A DNA stretch of 6,358 nt from Psychrobacter sp. (lineage in GTDB: Bacteria; Pseudomonadota; Gammaproteobacteria; Pseudomonadales; Moraxellaceae): assembly GCA_012270355.1 (NCBI GenBank), contig JAAXIL010000085.1:1153-7510 (forward strand). The letters run 5' to 3'. Within the stretch, counting starts at the first letter, position 1; each line of letters begins with the position of its first letter. Positions 1 to 5,971 of the stretch are shown in pieces. The position numbers and the translations under genes are program-made. The notes under the pieces were generated by a model. The model had not been told where the DNA came from. It was given only the letters and a program-made list of their open reading frames with translations, and searched no databases.

Positions 1-753
1 CCAACACGCATATTCCCAAATGCCCGTTTCATTCACGCCCGATGCCAAATTTAAAGCGAAGTTCATGGTTTGTCCGTTATGATGGACTGGACTATGAATA
101 CATGCCCAAAACCAATTGGTGACATGTCGCATATAGCCAAGTGAATAATCTAATTGAGCAAGCGTATGTTGATTAAACTCAATCGTCGAACGGTGACGCT
201 GATTGAATGTGAGTTTGCCTGTCACGCCATCCAACGGTTCTTTTTGCGTAAACGTCCATCCTCGCCTGCCCGTCGGAACACATACGCAAAGCGGTTGATT
301 GTTTCGCTGAAGGGTAGCGTTTAGGGAAAATGGTTTAGTTTCCACGGTTAGCTGTAGTTGGTTTGGTTCAATATCGAGCGTGACGCTGATCTTCTTATTA
401 TGAAATGCTAGCCTGCCCGTTTGAGGGTCACCTTGCAACGTGGTGTTAATGGTAAATGGATTTTTAGCTTCCACAATATCCATGTGCCTTGTGTTTTGAT
501 TGTAGACGTAAGCAAAGGCAGTGCTGGCAAGTTTGATGCTGGCGATGGCAATGCCAATTTGATAAGGCGGATGGTTAATGTAGATAAAGGCGAATTGATT
601 GACTTTAAGATATTTAAGCCAATTCGGTACAGCTTTTTGCGACAATAAAAAGCTATGATAATCCAGATAGTTTAATCGCCCGACGCTTTGAAACACGCCA
701 AATTTTGGTTGACCGTTTTGAACCAGGTTAGCTATTAAGGGCAGATTGTTCAT
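1..753 (-). CDS. DUF2804 family protein, 3' end beyond window
   Basis: An uninterrupted minus-strand frame of 251 codons starts at ATG 753-751 and runs off the left edge, so the C-terminus is missing. I recognise it as DUF2804 from the pattern GYMRHVTNWFWA (residues 206-217) followed by NLASGVNETG (235-244), preceded by a basic, aromatic stretch CVCVPTGRRGWTF (156-168). The family is, to my knowledge, without an assigned reaction; members are typically somewhat over 300 residues, so perhaps a fifth to a quarter is absent here. No signal peptide or membrane segment is visible, suggesting a cytosolic protein. The start is supported by a stop three bases beyond a short upstream stretch (TAA at 774-772) and a modest ribosome site GAGAA at 766-762, eight bases before ATG. 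It lies 45 bases after the mrp stop on the same strand with no clear terminator between them, so co-transcription is likely. The family call is from memory of motifs; the reading frame itself is certain. Confidence 0.75.
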   Translation of the reverse strand, partial: MNNLPLIANLVQNGQPKFGVFQSVGRLNYLDYHSFLLSQKAVPNWLKYLKVNQFAFIYINHPPYQIGIAIASIKLASTAFAYVYNQNTRHMDIVEAKNPFTINTTLQGDPQTGRLAFHNKKISVTLDIEPNQLQLTVETKPFSLNATLQRNNQPLCVCVPTGRRGWTFTQKEPLDGVTGKLTFNQRHRSTIEFNQHTLAQLDYSLGYMRHVTNWFWACIHSPVHHNGQTMNFALNLASGVNETGIWEYACW

Positions 754-798
754 TGCATCTGTTCTCAGACGTTAGATTTCTAATAAGCGTTTAGCATG

Positions 799-2133
799 TT
801 AGAAAATCCGCCCGTCATCTCGTACTTTGGTAAATTTAGCGATGTTTGCTTCAATATTGTTGGCGATGTCCATATAAAATGGGGCAAAATCATCGCCTTG
901 CCCAACCCTATCACCCTCGCCTGCAATCACGCTTGGTAAACCGTTATCGGCTTGCTCGCGTATTTGACTGGCAAGCGGTAATTGACCGAGTAATGGCACA
1001 CCATAGGTTTGACTGATTTGCTCACCTCCGCCTTGACCAAAAATCGCTTCCGTATGTCCACAATTCGAGCAGGTATGCAGTGCCATGTTTTCGACGATAC
1101 CGAGGACAGGAATATTGGTTTTTTTGAACATTTCAATGCCTTTTTGAGCATCAAGCAGGGCAATATGCTGCGGAGTAGTGACAATCACCGCTCCTGTGAC
1201 TGGAATGCGCTGTGCCAATGTAAGCTGAATGTCGCCCGTGCCAGGGGGCATATCGATGAGTAGATAATCAAGTGTTGCCCAATTGGTTTGGTTAAACAGT
1301 TGCATGAGTGCACCAGTTGCTTTAGGACCTCGCCAAGCAACGGGCGTGTTGTCGCCTTCAATCAAACTACCAATCGATAGCATTGCCAAACCGTGTGCAT
1401 CAATCGGCACAAACTGTTCATTTTCAAGCGTCGGCTTCACGCCTGCCACGCCAAGCATGGTTGGGATTGACGGTCCGTAAATGTCGGCATCGAGAACCCC
1501 GACTTGATTGCCCAATTTCTGTAAAGCTAAAGCCAGATTTACCGTTGTGGTTGATTTGCCCACACCCCCTTTGCCTGAGGCAACAACAATAATATGCTTG
1601 ATGCGGGGGTGCGGTTGTAGGTCGGATTGTTTGGGCGGGGTTTTGGCTTGTGATTGAGCTTGGACTTGTGATTGTGGCGGGCGTGTTGGCTGGTTTGTCT
1701 GGCTCGGTTTGGCCCTCGCCTCACTCATCGCATCCGTCACTTTAGGTAGCTTGGTGTGAGTGAGGTTTGGCTTATTGGGTTGAGCGGACTGATTTGGCGT
1801 ATTCTCACCCGATGCGGACACCAAACGGATATTAAAGTTTAACTCACGAATGCCATATGGATATAGGGCTTGCCCGAGGCGAGCGTGTAATGCCTCAGCA
1901 TCATCATTGGTTACGGTGTCGGGCAGGTCAATGTCTAAAGTGAGTGTATCGCCTGTTTGTTTATTGCCCTGTCCATGTCTTTCGATACGAGCAATCATGG
2001 TAGACAAACTTTTGCCTGCCACAATTTCTCGCGTCAAAACAGCTTCAATGTCTGGGCTAATTTGTTGAACGGTGGTTTGGGCGTTAGTTTGTGTATCGGT
2101 AGGACTTGAATGTTTATTTTTTTTAAAAAGCAT
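799..2133 (-). CDS. apbC: Mrp/ApbC/NBP35-type iron-sulfur cluster carrier P-loop ATPase
   Basis: This 444-residue cytosolic ATPase belongs to the Mrp/ApbC (Nbp35) family, which binds a bridging [4Fe-4S] cluster as a dimer and transfers it to apo-proteins. Residues about 28-105 look like the MIP18/DUF59-type N-terminal domain. Residues about 108-177 are a Gln/Pro/Ser/Thr-rich, probably disordered linker. The ATPase domain follows: deviant Walker A GKGGVGKST (187-195) with both lysines, LDADIYGPSIP (214-224), Walker B-like LLIDMPPGTGD (291-301) and the cluster-ligating pair C355-x-x-C358 in CSNC. All key residues are present. The protein is longer than the E. coli homologue (about 370 residues), mostly because of the linker. 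The ATG at 2133 is the best start because the N-terminal domain begins soon after it; no strong ribosome site precedes it (AACCGCC). It is divergent from rlmKL and heads a likely unit with the DUF2804 gene. The symbol mrp is also used. Confidence 0.95.
   Translation of the reverse strand: MLFKKNKHSSPTDTQTNAQTTVQQISPDIEAVLTREIVAGKSLSTMIARIERHGQGNKQTGDTLTLDIDLPDTVTNDDAEALHARLGQALYPYGIRELNFNIRLVSASGENTPNQSAQPNKPNLTHTKLPKVTDAMSEARAKPSQTNQPTRPPQSQVQAQSQAKTPPKQSDLQPHPRIKHIIVVASGKGGVGKSTTTVNLALALQKLGNQVGVLDADIYGPSIPTMLGVAGVKPTLENEQFVPIDAHGLAMLSIGSLIEGDNTPVAWRGPKATGALMQLFNQTNWATLDYLLIDMPPGTGDIQLTLAQRIPVTGAVIVTTPQHIALLDAQKGIEMFKKTNIPVLGIVENMALHTCSNCGHTEAIFGQGGGEQISQTYGVPLLGQLPLASQIREQADNGLPSVIAGEGDRVGQGDDFAPFYMDIANNIEANIAKFTKVRDDGRIF
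1644..1679 (-). repeat. Imperfect 18-base tandem duplication in the mrp linker
   Basis: Two adjacent 18-base units share the core CTTGTGATTG at 1647-1656 and 1665-1674 (plus-strand reading). They encode the SQVQAQSQAK part of the Gln-rich linker. An 18-base period preserves the frame. This looks like slippage or local duplication in a region under weak sequence constraint. Confidence 0.6.
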
Positions 2134-2162
2134 GGCGGTTTTGATGATGTAAACTTTAGATC

Positions 2163-2194
2163 AGTTTAGCATGAGTTTAACGCATTAATGACAA
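2163..2194 (-). promoter_or_regulatory. Possible promoter for mrp/apbC
   Basis: Reading the minus strand, an extended -10-like TGCTAAACT (2171-2163) lies about 30 bases upstream of the mrp ATG, and TTGTCA (2194-2189) matches five of six bases of a sigma70 -35 element. The 20-base spacer is longer than the usual 16-18, so if real it would depend on the TG extension. Weak evidence by eye. Confidence 0.25.
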
Positions 2195-2203
2195 CAACCA
2201 TTT

Positions 2204-2209
2204 TATAAT
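2204..2209 (+). promoter_or_regulatory. Candidate -10 box for rlmKL
   Basis: A perfect TATAAT lies in the AT-rich divergent gap, 54 bases upstream of the preferred rlmKL ATG. No good -35 is found at 16-18 bases; the best nearby match, ATGACA at 2188-2193, is only 10 bases away. Initiation here would give a leader of roughly 45-50 bases. The placement in the divergent gap supports a promoter function, but chance is possible in AT-rich DNA. Confidence 0.35.
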
Positions 2210-2263
2210 TTACCCATTCACAGGTAGAATGGCGGTTTATTATCTTGATTGTACTCATCGTTT

Positions 2264-3397
2264 ATGTCAAATACCATGCCTAACCAAACCCATACCTTTA
2301 TTGTGACCTGTGCCGACGGCTTGGAAGCTCCGCTGGCAACGGAACTGGCATCGTTTGGTTTGACAAGTGAGCAGGTCGGGACAGGTCGCCTTAAAGTGGT
2401 CGCCGATGCGTCGGCAGTGTATCAAATTTGTTTGTGGTCTCGGGTTGCCTCTCGGGTACTGTTGCCCGTCGCCAAGCAGAATATCAATGCCGATTACGAC
2501 ATTGCCGAGCAACTCTATACGCTAGGTAAGTCGGTCGATTGGACGTCGCAGTTTGGGCTGGATGCGACATTTGCCATTCGCCTGAGCGTGGATAAACGCA
2601 CGGCGGTGAATCAGCAGTTTGCCATGCTTCGTATTAAAGATGCGGTGGCGGATACTTTTAACGAAAAACTGGACGCTCGCCCTAATGTGGACAGCAAAAA
2701 CCCCGATGTGTCGATTTTTGCGACGGTAAATGACCGGCAAGCAGAGTTATTCTTGGATTTGTCAGGCACAAGCTTGCATCGCCGAGGTTATCGGGTGGCG
2801 ATGACCGATGCTCCTTTAAAGGAGAATTTAGCATCTGCCCTACTCTATACGGTAGGTTGGCACGAACAGAAATTAGGCGGTAAGTTTGACAGTTTGATTG
2901 ACCCGATGTGTGGCTCGGGTACGTTGTTGATTGAGGCCTTGCTCATGTTTTGCGACTACCCGGTCGGCTTGGATAACAGTGCATCGCAATTTGGCTTTAC
3001 GCAGTGGCGATACCATGATAACGAGGCGTGGAATGAGGCGGTAGCCGACGCTCAGGCAAGATTTCATGAGCGGATGCAAGCGGTGCTGTCTGGTGCGGTA
3101 GCGTTGCCTAAGGTCATCGGATTTGATGCCGATGCAGGTGCAATCAAGGCGACGCATCAAAATATGCTCAAAGCAGGGTTGGGTGAGCTATTGCCACAGT
3201 TGACACTTGAGCAACGTCCGCTAAATCAGTTAAACGCAGGTTTGGCAAAACCACTTAGCGATGGAAAATTAACCAAACCTTTAATTATCACCAATCCGCC
3301 TTATGGAGAACGTTTGGGCGGGTCGGAAACGGTGGATGTGATTAAGCCTTTGTATCAAGGTTTGGGGCTTCGGGTGCAGGACATGTTTTCAGCCTAG
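2264..3397 (+). CDS. rlmL: RlmL part: THUMP domain and truncated m2G2445 methyltransferase domain
   Basis: This is the 377-residue product expected if TAG at 3395-3397 terminates. An N-terminal ferredoxin-like/THUMP RNA-binding region covers roughly residues 10-165. The methyltransferase domain follows, with SAM-binding motif I DPMCGSGTLLIEA (213-225), an acidic strand end GFDADAGAI (286-294) and the catalytic N6/N2-type motif NPPYGERLG (344-352). Termination 25 residues after that motif removes the last strands of the Rossmann-like fold, which resume after the stop as a CHNGALTVYFRYG stretch equivalent to the family's FNGALEC..Y end. A stable or active RlmL seems unlikely from this fragment alone, although every recognised catalytic motif lies upstream of the stop. 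A TTG at 2249 in the same frame would add five residues (YSSF preceded by the start) but has no family support. Confidence 0.85.
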   Translation: MSNTMPNQTHTFIVTCADGLEAPLATELASFGLTSEQVGTGRLKVVADASAVYQICLWSRVASRVLLPVAKQNINADYDIAEQLYTLGKSVDWTSQFGLDATFAIRLSVDKRTAVNQQFAMLRIKDAVADTFNEKLDARPNVDSKNPDVSIFATVNDRQAELFLDLSGTSLHRRGYRVAMTDAPLKENLASALLYTVGWHEQKLGGKFDSLIDPMCGSGTLLIEALLMFCDYPVGLDNSASQFGFTQWRYHDNEAWNEAVADAQARFHERMQAVLSGAVALPKVIGFDADAGAIKATHQNMLKAGLGELLPQLTLEQRPLNQLNAGLAKPLSDGKLTKPLIITNPPYGERLGGSETVDVIKPLYQGLGLRVQDMFSA

Positions 3398-3421
3398 CCG
3401 ACTTATCAGTCGACACTTGAC

Positions 3422-4537
3422 GTGCGGGCTTCACATGTCGAAAAAGCCGATGTATTACCGATTGCCAATCCGCAAACCTTGCGTTGTCATAATGGGGCAT
3501 TGACGGTGTATTTTCGTTATGGCGAGGTTAAAGTGGAAGCTTCAGATGCTTTGATTAAGCGATTTGAAAAGTTGCCCATCACGGTGGATGAAGGGCAAGA
3601 TTTTGTTAATCGGTTGCAAAAGAATTTGGCTCATTTAAAGAAAGTGGCGACCAATGAAGGTGTCACCAATTTGCGGGTCTATGATGCGGATTTGCCTGAT
3701 TTTAAAGTGGCAGTAGACATTTATGGCGATGCGGTGCACGTGCAAGAATACGCCCCGCCAAAAAAAATCCCTGCTGATGTGGCAAAAAAACGTTTTAACT
3801 TGGCTTTGGCGGGCATCCGTGAGGTGCTTGACGTAAACCGGGAGCAAGTGAGCATCAAAACCCGGGCCAAACAAGCGGGCAATGAGCAGTACGGCAAAAA
3901 TGAAGACAGTAAAAAGGCAGGTAAAAAATATGTGGTGGTAGAGGACGGGGCGTATTTGTATGTGAACTTCACCGACTATTTGGATACGGGCTTATTCCTT
4001 GACCATCGCAACATGCGTGGATTGGTGAAATCTGCCAGTCGGGGCAAGCGGGTGCTTAATTTATTTGCCTATACCTGTACCGCCAGTGTGCATTCGGCAC
4101 TGGCTGGGGCAAAGTCGGTGACCAGTGTGGATTTATCGCAAAATTATTTAGATTGGGGCGAACAGAATTTTGCATTAAATGGACTGGATTTAACCGATAG
4201 CAAATATGCGTTTGAGTCGGCAGATGTGTTTGACTGGATTAAAAATAACACCGAACAGTTTGATGTAATTTTTATTGATCCGCCGACGTTTTCCAACTCG
4301 AAAAAATTCAAAGGTACATTTGAGGTGCAACGTGATCATTCAGCACTGATTAACCGTGCGATGAACCGCTTAACCTCGGATGGGGTATTGTATTTTTCAA
4401 ACAACTTTACCAAGTTTGAATTGGACGAATCGCTTAAACAGCGTTATGACGTGACCGAAATCACCCATCAAACGATTGGCTTTGATTTTAATATCAAAAA
4501 ACCCATTCATCGAAGTTTTGAAATTAGGCATCGGTGA
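3422..4537 (+). CDS. rlmK: RlmK part: end of RlmL domain plus m7G2069 methyltransferase domain
   Basis: The frame reopens after the amber codon, and the first possible start is GTG at 3422, giving 371 residues. Residues 1-40 are the end of the RlmL fold, not the start of a free-standing RlmK. From about residue 60 the RlmK domain is complete: a PUA/linker-like region, the conserved ARQ/KxxNEQYGK and EDGAYLYVNFTDYLDTGLF segments (174-192), DHRNMR (194-199), SAM motif I VLNLFAYTCTASV (211-223), and the catalytic-type IDPPTFSNSKK (285-295), ending SFEIRHR. All expected motifs are intact. No ribosome site precedes the GTG, so independent translation is doubtful; expression would need read-through or inefficient restart. 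The TGA stop overlaps the ATG of the transporter gene, which suggests the two are translated in series. Confidence 0.85.
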   Translation: MRASHVEKADVLPIANPQTLRCHNGALTVYFRYGEVKVEASDALIKRFEKLPITVDEGQDFVNRLQKNLAHLKKVATNEGVTNLRVYDADLPDFKVAVDIYGDAVHVQEYAPPKKIPADVAKKRFNLALAGIREVLDVNREQVSIKTRAKQAGNEQYGKNEDSKKAGKKYVVVEDGAYLYVNFTDYLDTGLFLDHRNMRGLVKSASRGKRVLNLFAYTCTASVHSALAGAKSVTSVDLSQNYLDWGEQNFALNGLDLTDSKYAFESADVFDWIKNNTEQFDVIFIDPPTFSNSKKFKGTFEVQRDHSALINRAMNRLTSDGVLYFSNNFTKFELDESLKQRYDVTEITHQTIGFDFNIKKPIHRSFEIRHR

Positions 4538-4875
4538 TGGCTTCAAACCCCTACCTCCTCCTCACTATTGCTATTGTCGCTGAAGTCATCGGCACCTCCT
4601 TGTTGCCCGTGACACATGGATTTAACAAGCTGGTGCCCACGCTAGTGGTGCTGGCGTGTTATGGCGTGGCGTTTTACTTGCTATCGGTGACGGTAGAGAC
4701 TCTACCTGTTGGCATTGTCTATGCGATTTGGGCAAGCTCGGGCATCGTGCTGACCACTTTGGTGGCGTGGCTGGTCTATAAACAATCGCTAGATTTGCCT
4801 GCCATTTTTGGCATGATGCTCATCATAGCAGGCGTGGTATGCATCCAACTTTTTTCGAAAGTGAACGGACATTAA
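4537..4875 (+). CDS. Small multidrug resistance (SMR/EmrE-like) transporter
   Basis: A 112-residue inner-membrane protein with four hydrophobic segments at about 6-24, 33-51, 57-79 and 85-105, the standard SMR size and topology. SMR proteins act as antiparallel dimers that exchange protons for cationic drugs or guanidinium-type compounds. The essential membrane Glu is present (E16 in AIVAEVIGTS), as are the YAIW signature (62-65) and the LDLPAIFGMMLIIAGV segment, which is close to EmrE. The overall pattern is nearer EmrE/Qac than Gdx/SugE (no WTGIG signature). Two departures are visible: EmrE has a Lys after TM1 (TTLMKFSEGF) where this protein has Pro (TSLLPVTHGF), and the usual WSGxG is WASSG. 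The ATG at 4537 overlaps the rlmKL TGA by one base (TGATG), with AGG eight bases upstream; a GTG three bases earlier is a less likely start. Substrate cannot be assigned from sequence. Confidence 0.92.
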   Translation: MASNPYLLLTIAIVAEVIGTSLLPVTHGFNKLVPTLVVLACYGVAFYLLSVTVETLPVGIVYAIWASSGIVLTTLVAWLVYKQSLDLPAIFGMMLIIAGVVCIQLFSKVNGH

Positions 4876-4952
4876 TCAAGTCATTATGCTGATGAGATTA
4901 AATTTCACTTTCTACTTCACGTGCTTACATCAAACCTTCTGCCACCTTGTCA
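4876..4952. other. Convergent gap without a recognisable terminator
   Basis: These 77 bases lie between the transporter stop and the read-through end of the epimerase-like gene, so both transcripts converge here. A weak TTAATC/GATTAA pair (4872-4877 and 4896-4901) with an 18-base loop is the only inverted repeat I see, and it has no GC-rich stem or T-run. No small gene is evident. Confidence 0.5.
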
Positions 4953-4956
4953 CTAT

Positions 4957-4974
4957 TTATCCGTCTTATCCGTC
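4957..4974 (-). repeat. Perfect 9-base tandem repeat at the 3' end of the epimerase-like gene
   Basis: TTATCCGTC occurs twice head to tail on the plus strand (4957-4965 and 4966-4974). It encodes the repeated TDKTDK just before the distal stop. Being a whole number of codons it keeps frame, and is likely a slippage product in an unconstrained C-terminal tail. Confidence 0.8.
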
Positions 4975-5213
4975 AAGATGGTTTGAACACCCTCCTCAAG
5001 CGATGTGGTTTTGAAATCAGGGAAGGCACTGCGAAATTTATCATCCACAAAGATATTATCTTGACGATAGCGTGGTAACAATTCTTGTAGCTCCTTCATG
5101 GTCTTATTAAATAAACCACCTATTTTAAACATCCACGGCTTTAAGACTTTATACGAGATAGAATGACCTGACTTGGTTTCAGCGATATCAATCAGCTCAT
5201 GATAGGTAATGGG

Positions 5214-5882
5214 CTATTCAATCGGCAGGTGCCACGTTTGTCCATACGCCTCAGGCGTATTGCCCAATAATGCAGTGGCTCGGCTAGCATCCGGTGCCCA
5301 AATCAGACTACGTTTGGCGTGGGCATTGAGAGGAACTTTAGCCGCCTTGCCTGCTTTGATATTGTCAAACACCAACGTATTGGTGATGCTTTGGGTTTCA
5401 TCTGCCCCATAAAACTCAGGGGCACGGCAAATCATGGCGGTGATGCGTTGTTGTTGCATGGCGTTTAGCACTTGATTTGCCATGTCCGCTCGCACAGTTG
5501 ACTTTCGTCCCTTGGGTTCAAAGCGAATGCTTTCAGTTTGCGGCTCTGCCGTCTTGGGATACATGTAGGTATTATCAAAAAAGACCAACTTTGCTTGATG
5601 TTTTTCACACGCATCGATGACGTTGGCTAAGATGGTGGGAAATTTATCCTCCCACATATCAGAATCCATGGGCAAACCCACGGTAAAATAAACAATATCA
5701 CTGCCTTTGATGGCATCGCTTGCTGCCACCGCATTCATTAAATCCGCTGAATAGACCTCATCGCTAGCGTGAATCTTTTTAGGTGAACGACTGACCAGGC
5801 GTAAATCTTTAGAATAATTGGCATGCACGGCTTTCGCTAATTCGGTGCCGATTTGTCCGTTTGCTCCAAGAATGGTTTGCAT
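5214..5882 (-). CDS. N-terminal 222 residues of the epimerase-like protein (nucleotide-binding domain)
   Basis: This is the product if TAG at 5216-5214 terminates. It begins with a Rossmann fold: TILGANGQIG contains GxxGxxG at residues 6-12, and VSRSPKK (30-36) supplies basic residues after the second strand, which would suit NADP. DIVYFTVGLP (62-71) is the strand-4 region. The classical YxxxK pair of short-chain dehydrogenases is not at its expected helix: that position reads GRKSTVRA (125-132). A YMYPK match at 106-110 sits in the preceding strand and loop, where extended SDRs normally have SSxxVYG. I therefore infer an atypical SDR that may bind nucleotide without classical epimerase chemistry. 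CRAPEFYGADE (152-162) and YGQTWHLP (213-220) are characteristic of the group. The start is well supported: GGGAA at 5892-5888 lies five bases before the ATG. It sits 89 bases downstream of the YffB-like gene on the same strand. Confidence 0.85.
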   Translation of the reverse strand: MQTILGANGQIGTELAKAVHANYSKDLRLVSRSPKKIHASDEVYSADLMNAVAASDAIKGSDIVYFTVGLPMDSDMWEDKFPTILANVIDACEKHQAKLVFFDNTYMYPKTAEPQTESIRFEPKGRKSTVRADMANQVLNAMQQQRITAMICRAPEFYGADETQSITNTLVFDNIKAGKAAKVPLNAHAKRSLIWAPDASRATALLGNTPEAYGQTWHLPIE

Positions 5883-5912
5883 TTTAATTCCCGCATTTAT
5901 GAATGTATATCA

Positions 5913-5940
5913 TTTATAGGGGTCAGCTTTTAATGCACAA
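5913..5940 (-). promoter_or_regulatory. Possible promoter for the epimerase-like gene
   Basis: On the minus strand TATAAA (5918-5913) matches five of six bases of the -10 consensus and is preceded by TTGTGC (5940-5935) with a 16-base spacer. The predicted start would leave a short leader containing the GGGAA ribosome site. It suggests the gene can be transcribed apart from the upstream YffB-like gene. The -35 match is weak. Confidence 0.35.
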
Positions 5941-5971
5941 GAGGGCAACGTGTTAAGGTTTGTTATGCAAA

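Larger units (their letters stand above)
2264..4537 (+). pseudogene. rlmKL: rlmKL, fused 23S rRNA methyltransferase gene interrupted by an in-frame amber codon
   Basis: The full locus encodes 757 codons with one in-frame TAG at codon 378 (3395-3397). It is a bifunctional RlmKL: the RlmL half methylates G2445 (m2G) and the RlmK half G2069 (m7G) of 23S rRNA, using S-adenosylmethionine during large-subunit assembly (E. coli numbering, known for the family; E. coli RlmKL is about 700 residues). Frame and homology are continuous across the stop: the sequence before reads GLRVQDMFSA and after it PTYQSTLDVRASHVEKADVL, so a base substitution, not a frameshift, explains the break. CAG to TAG would restore FSAQPTYQ. 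The break lies inside the RlmL catalytic domain, so this is not a natural division into separate RlmL and RlmK proteins. I prefer ATG 2264; ATG 2276 is an alternative. Neither has a clear ribosome site. The gene could be a recent pseudogene, a sequencing error, or functional through amber suppression. Confidence 0.88.
4953..5882 (-). pseudogene. NAD(P)-binding epimerase-like (atypical SDR) gene with an in-frame amber codon
   Basis: The complete frame from ATG 5882 has 309 codons with one internal TAG at codon 223 (5216-5214), followed by 86 more sense codons to TAG at 4955-4953, which is immediately followed by TGA. About 300-310 residues is the usual size for this group of NAD-dependent epimerase/dehydratase-like proteins, while 222 would be short. 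The junction reads GQTWHLPIE, stop, PITYHELIDIAE. A TWHLP element followed by a P-[IL]-T-x-x-[EQ]-[FL]-[IV] helix start is what I recall for homologues, so the downstream part belongs to the same protein. CAG to TAG would give IEQPITY. The tail continues as a helical C-terminal domain with YKVLKPWMFKIGGLFNK and LQELLPRYRQDNIFVDDKF, regions typical of the substrate-side domain. Either a recent nonsense mutation, an error, or a suppressed amber codon is possible. No experimentally assigned substrate is known to me. Confidence 0.8.

Noticed and set aside
421..648. Plus-strand 75-codon open frame
   Set aside because: It is antisense to the DUF2804 gene, whose frame is open over the whole region and carries family motifs; the plus-strand translation shows no recognisable features.
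754..798. Terminator between mrp and the DUF2804 gene
   Set aside because: Only a four-base TTAG/CTAA pair is present, too weak for a terminator.
2188..2209. ATGACA plus TATAAT as a full sigma70 promoter
   Set aside because: The spacer is only 10 bases, far below the workable range; only the -10 element was kept as a candidate.
2249..2263. TTG start for rlmKL giving five extra residues
   Set aside because: ATG at 2264 in the same frame is a better codon, homology starts only after it, and no ribosome site favours the TTG.
3395..3421. A frameshift, or a natural division into separate rlmL and rlmK genes
   Set aside because: Both halves are in the same frame with contiguous homology, so no indel is needed, and the break falls inside the RlmL catalytic fold instead of at the domain boundary.
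4534..4536. GTG start for the SMR gene
   Set aside because: The adjacent ATG is the stronger codon, has AGG at a suitable distance, and gives the usual N-terminus just before NPY.
5209..5412. Plus-strand 67-codon open frame opposite the epimerase-like gene
   Set aside because: It is antisense to well-supported coding sequence and has no ribosome site or recognisable domain.
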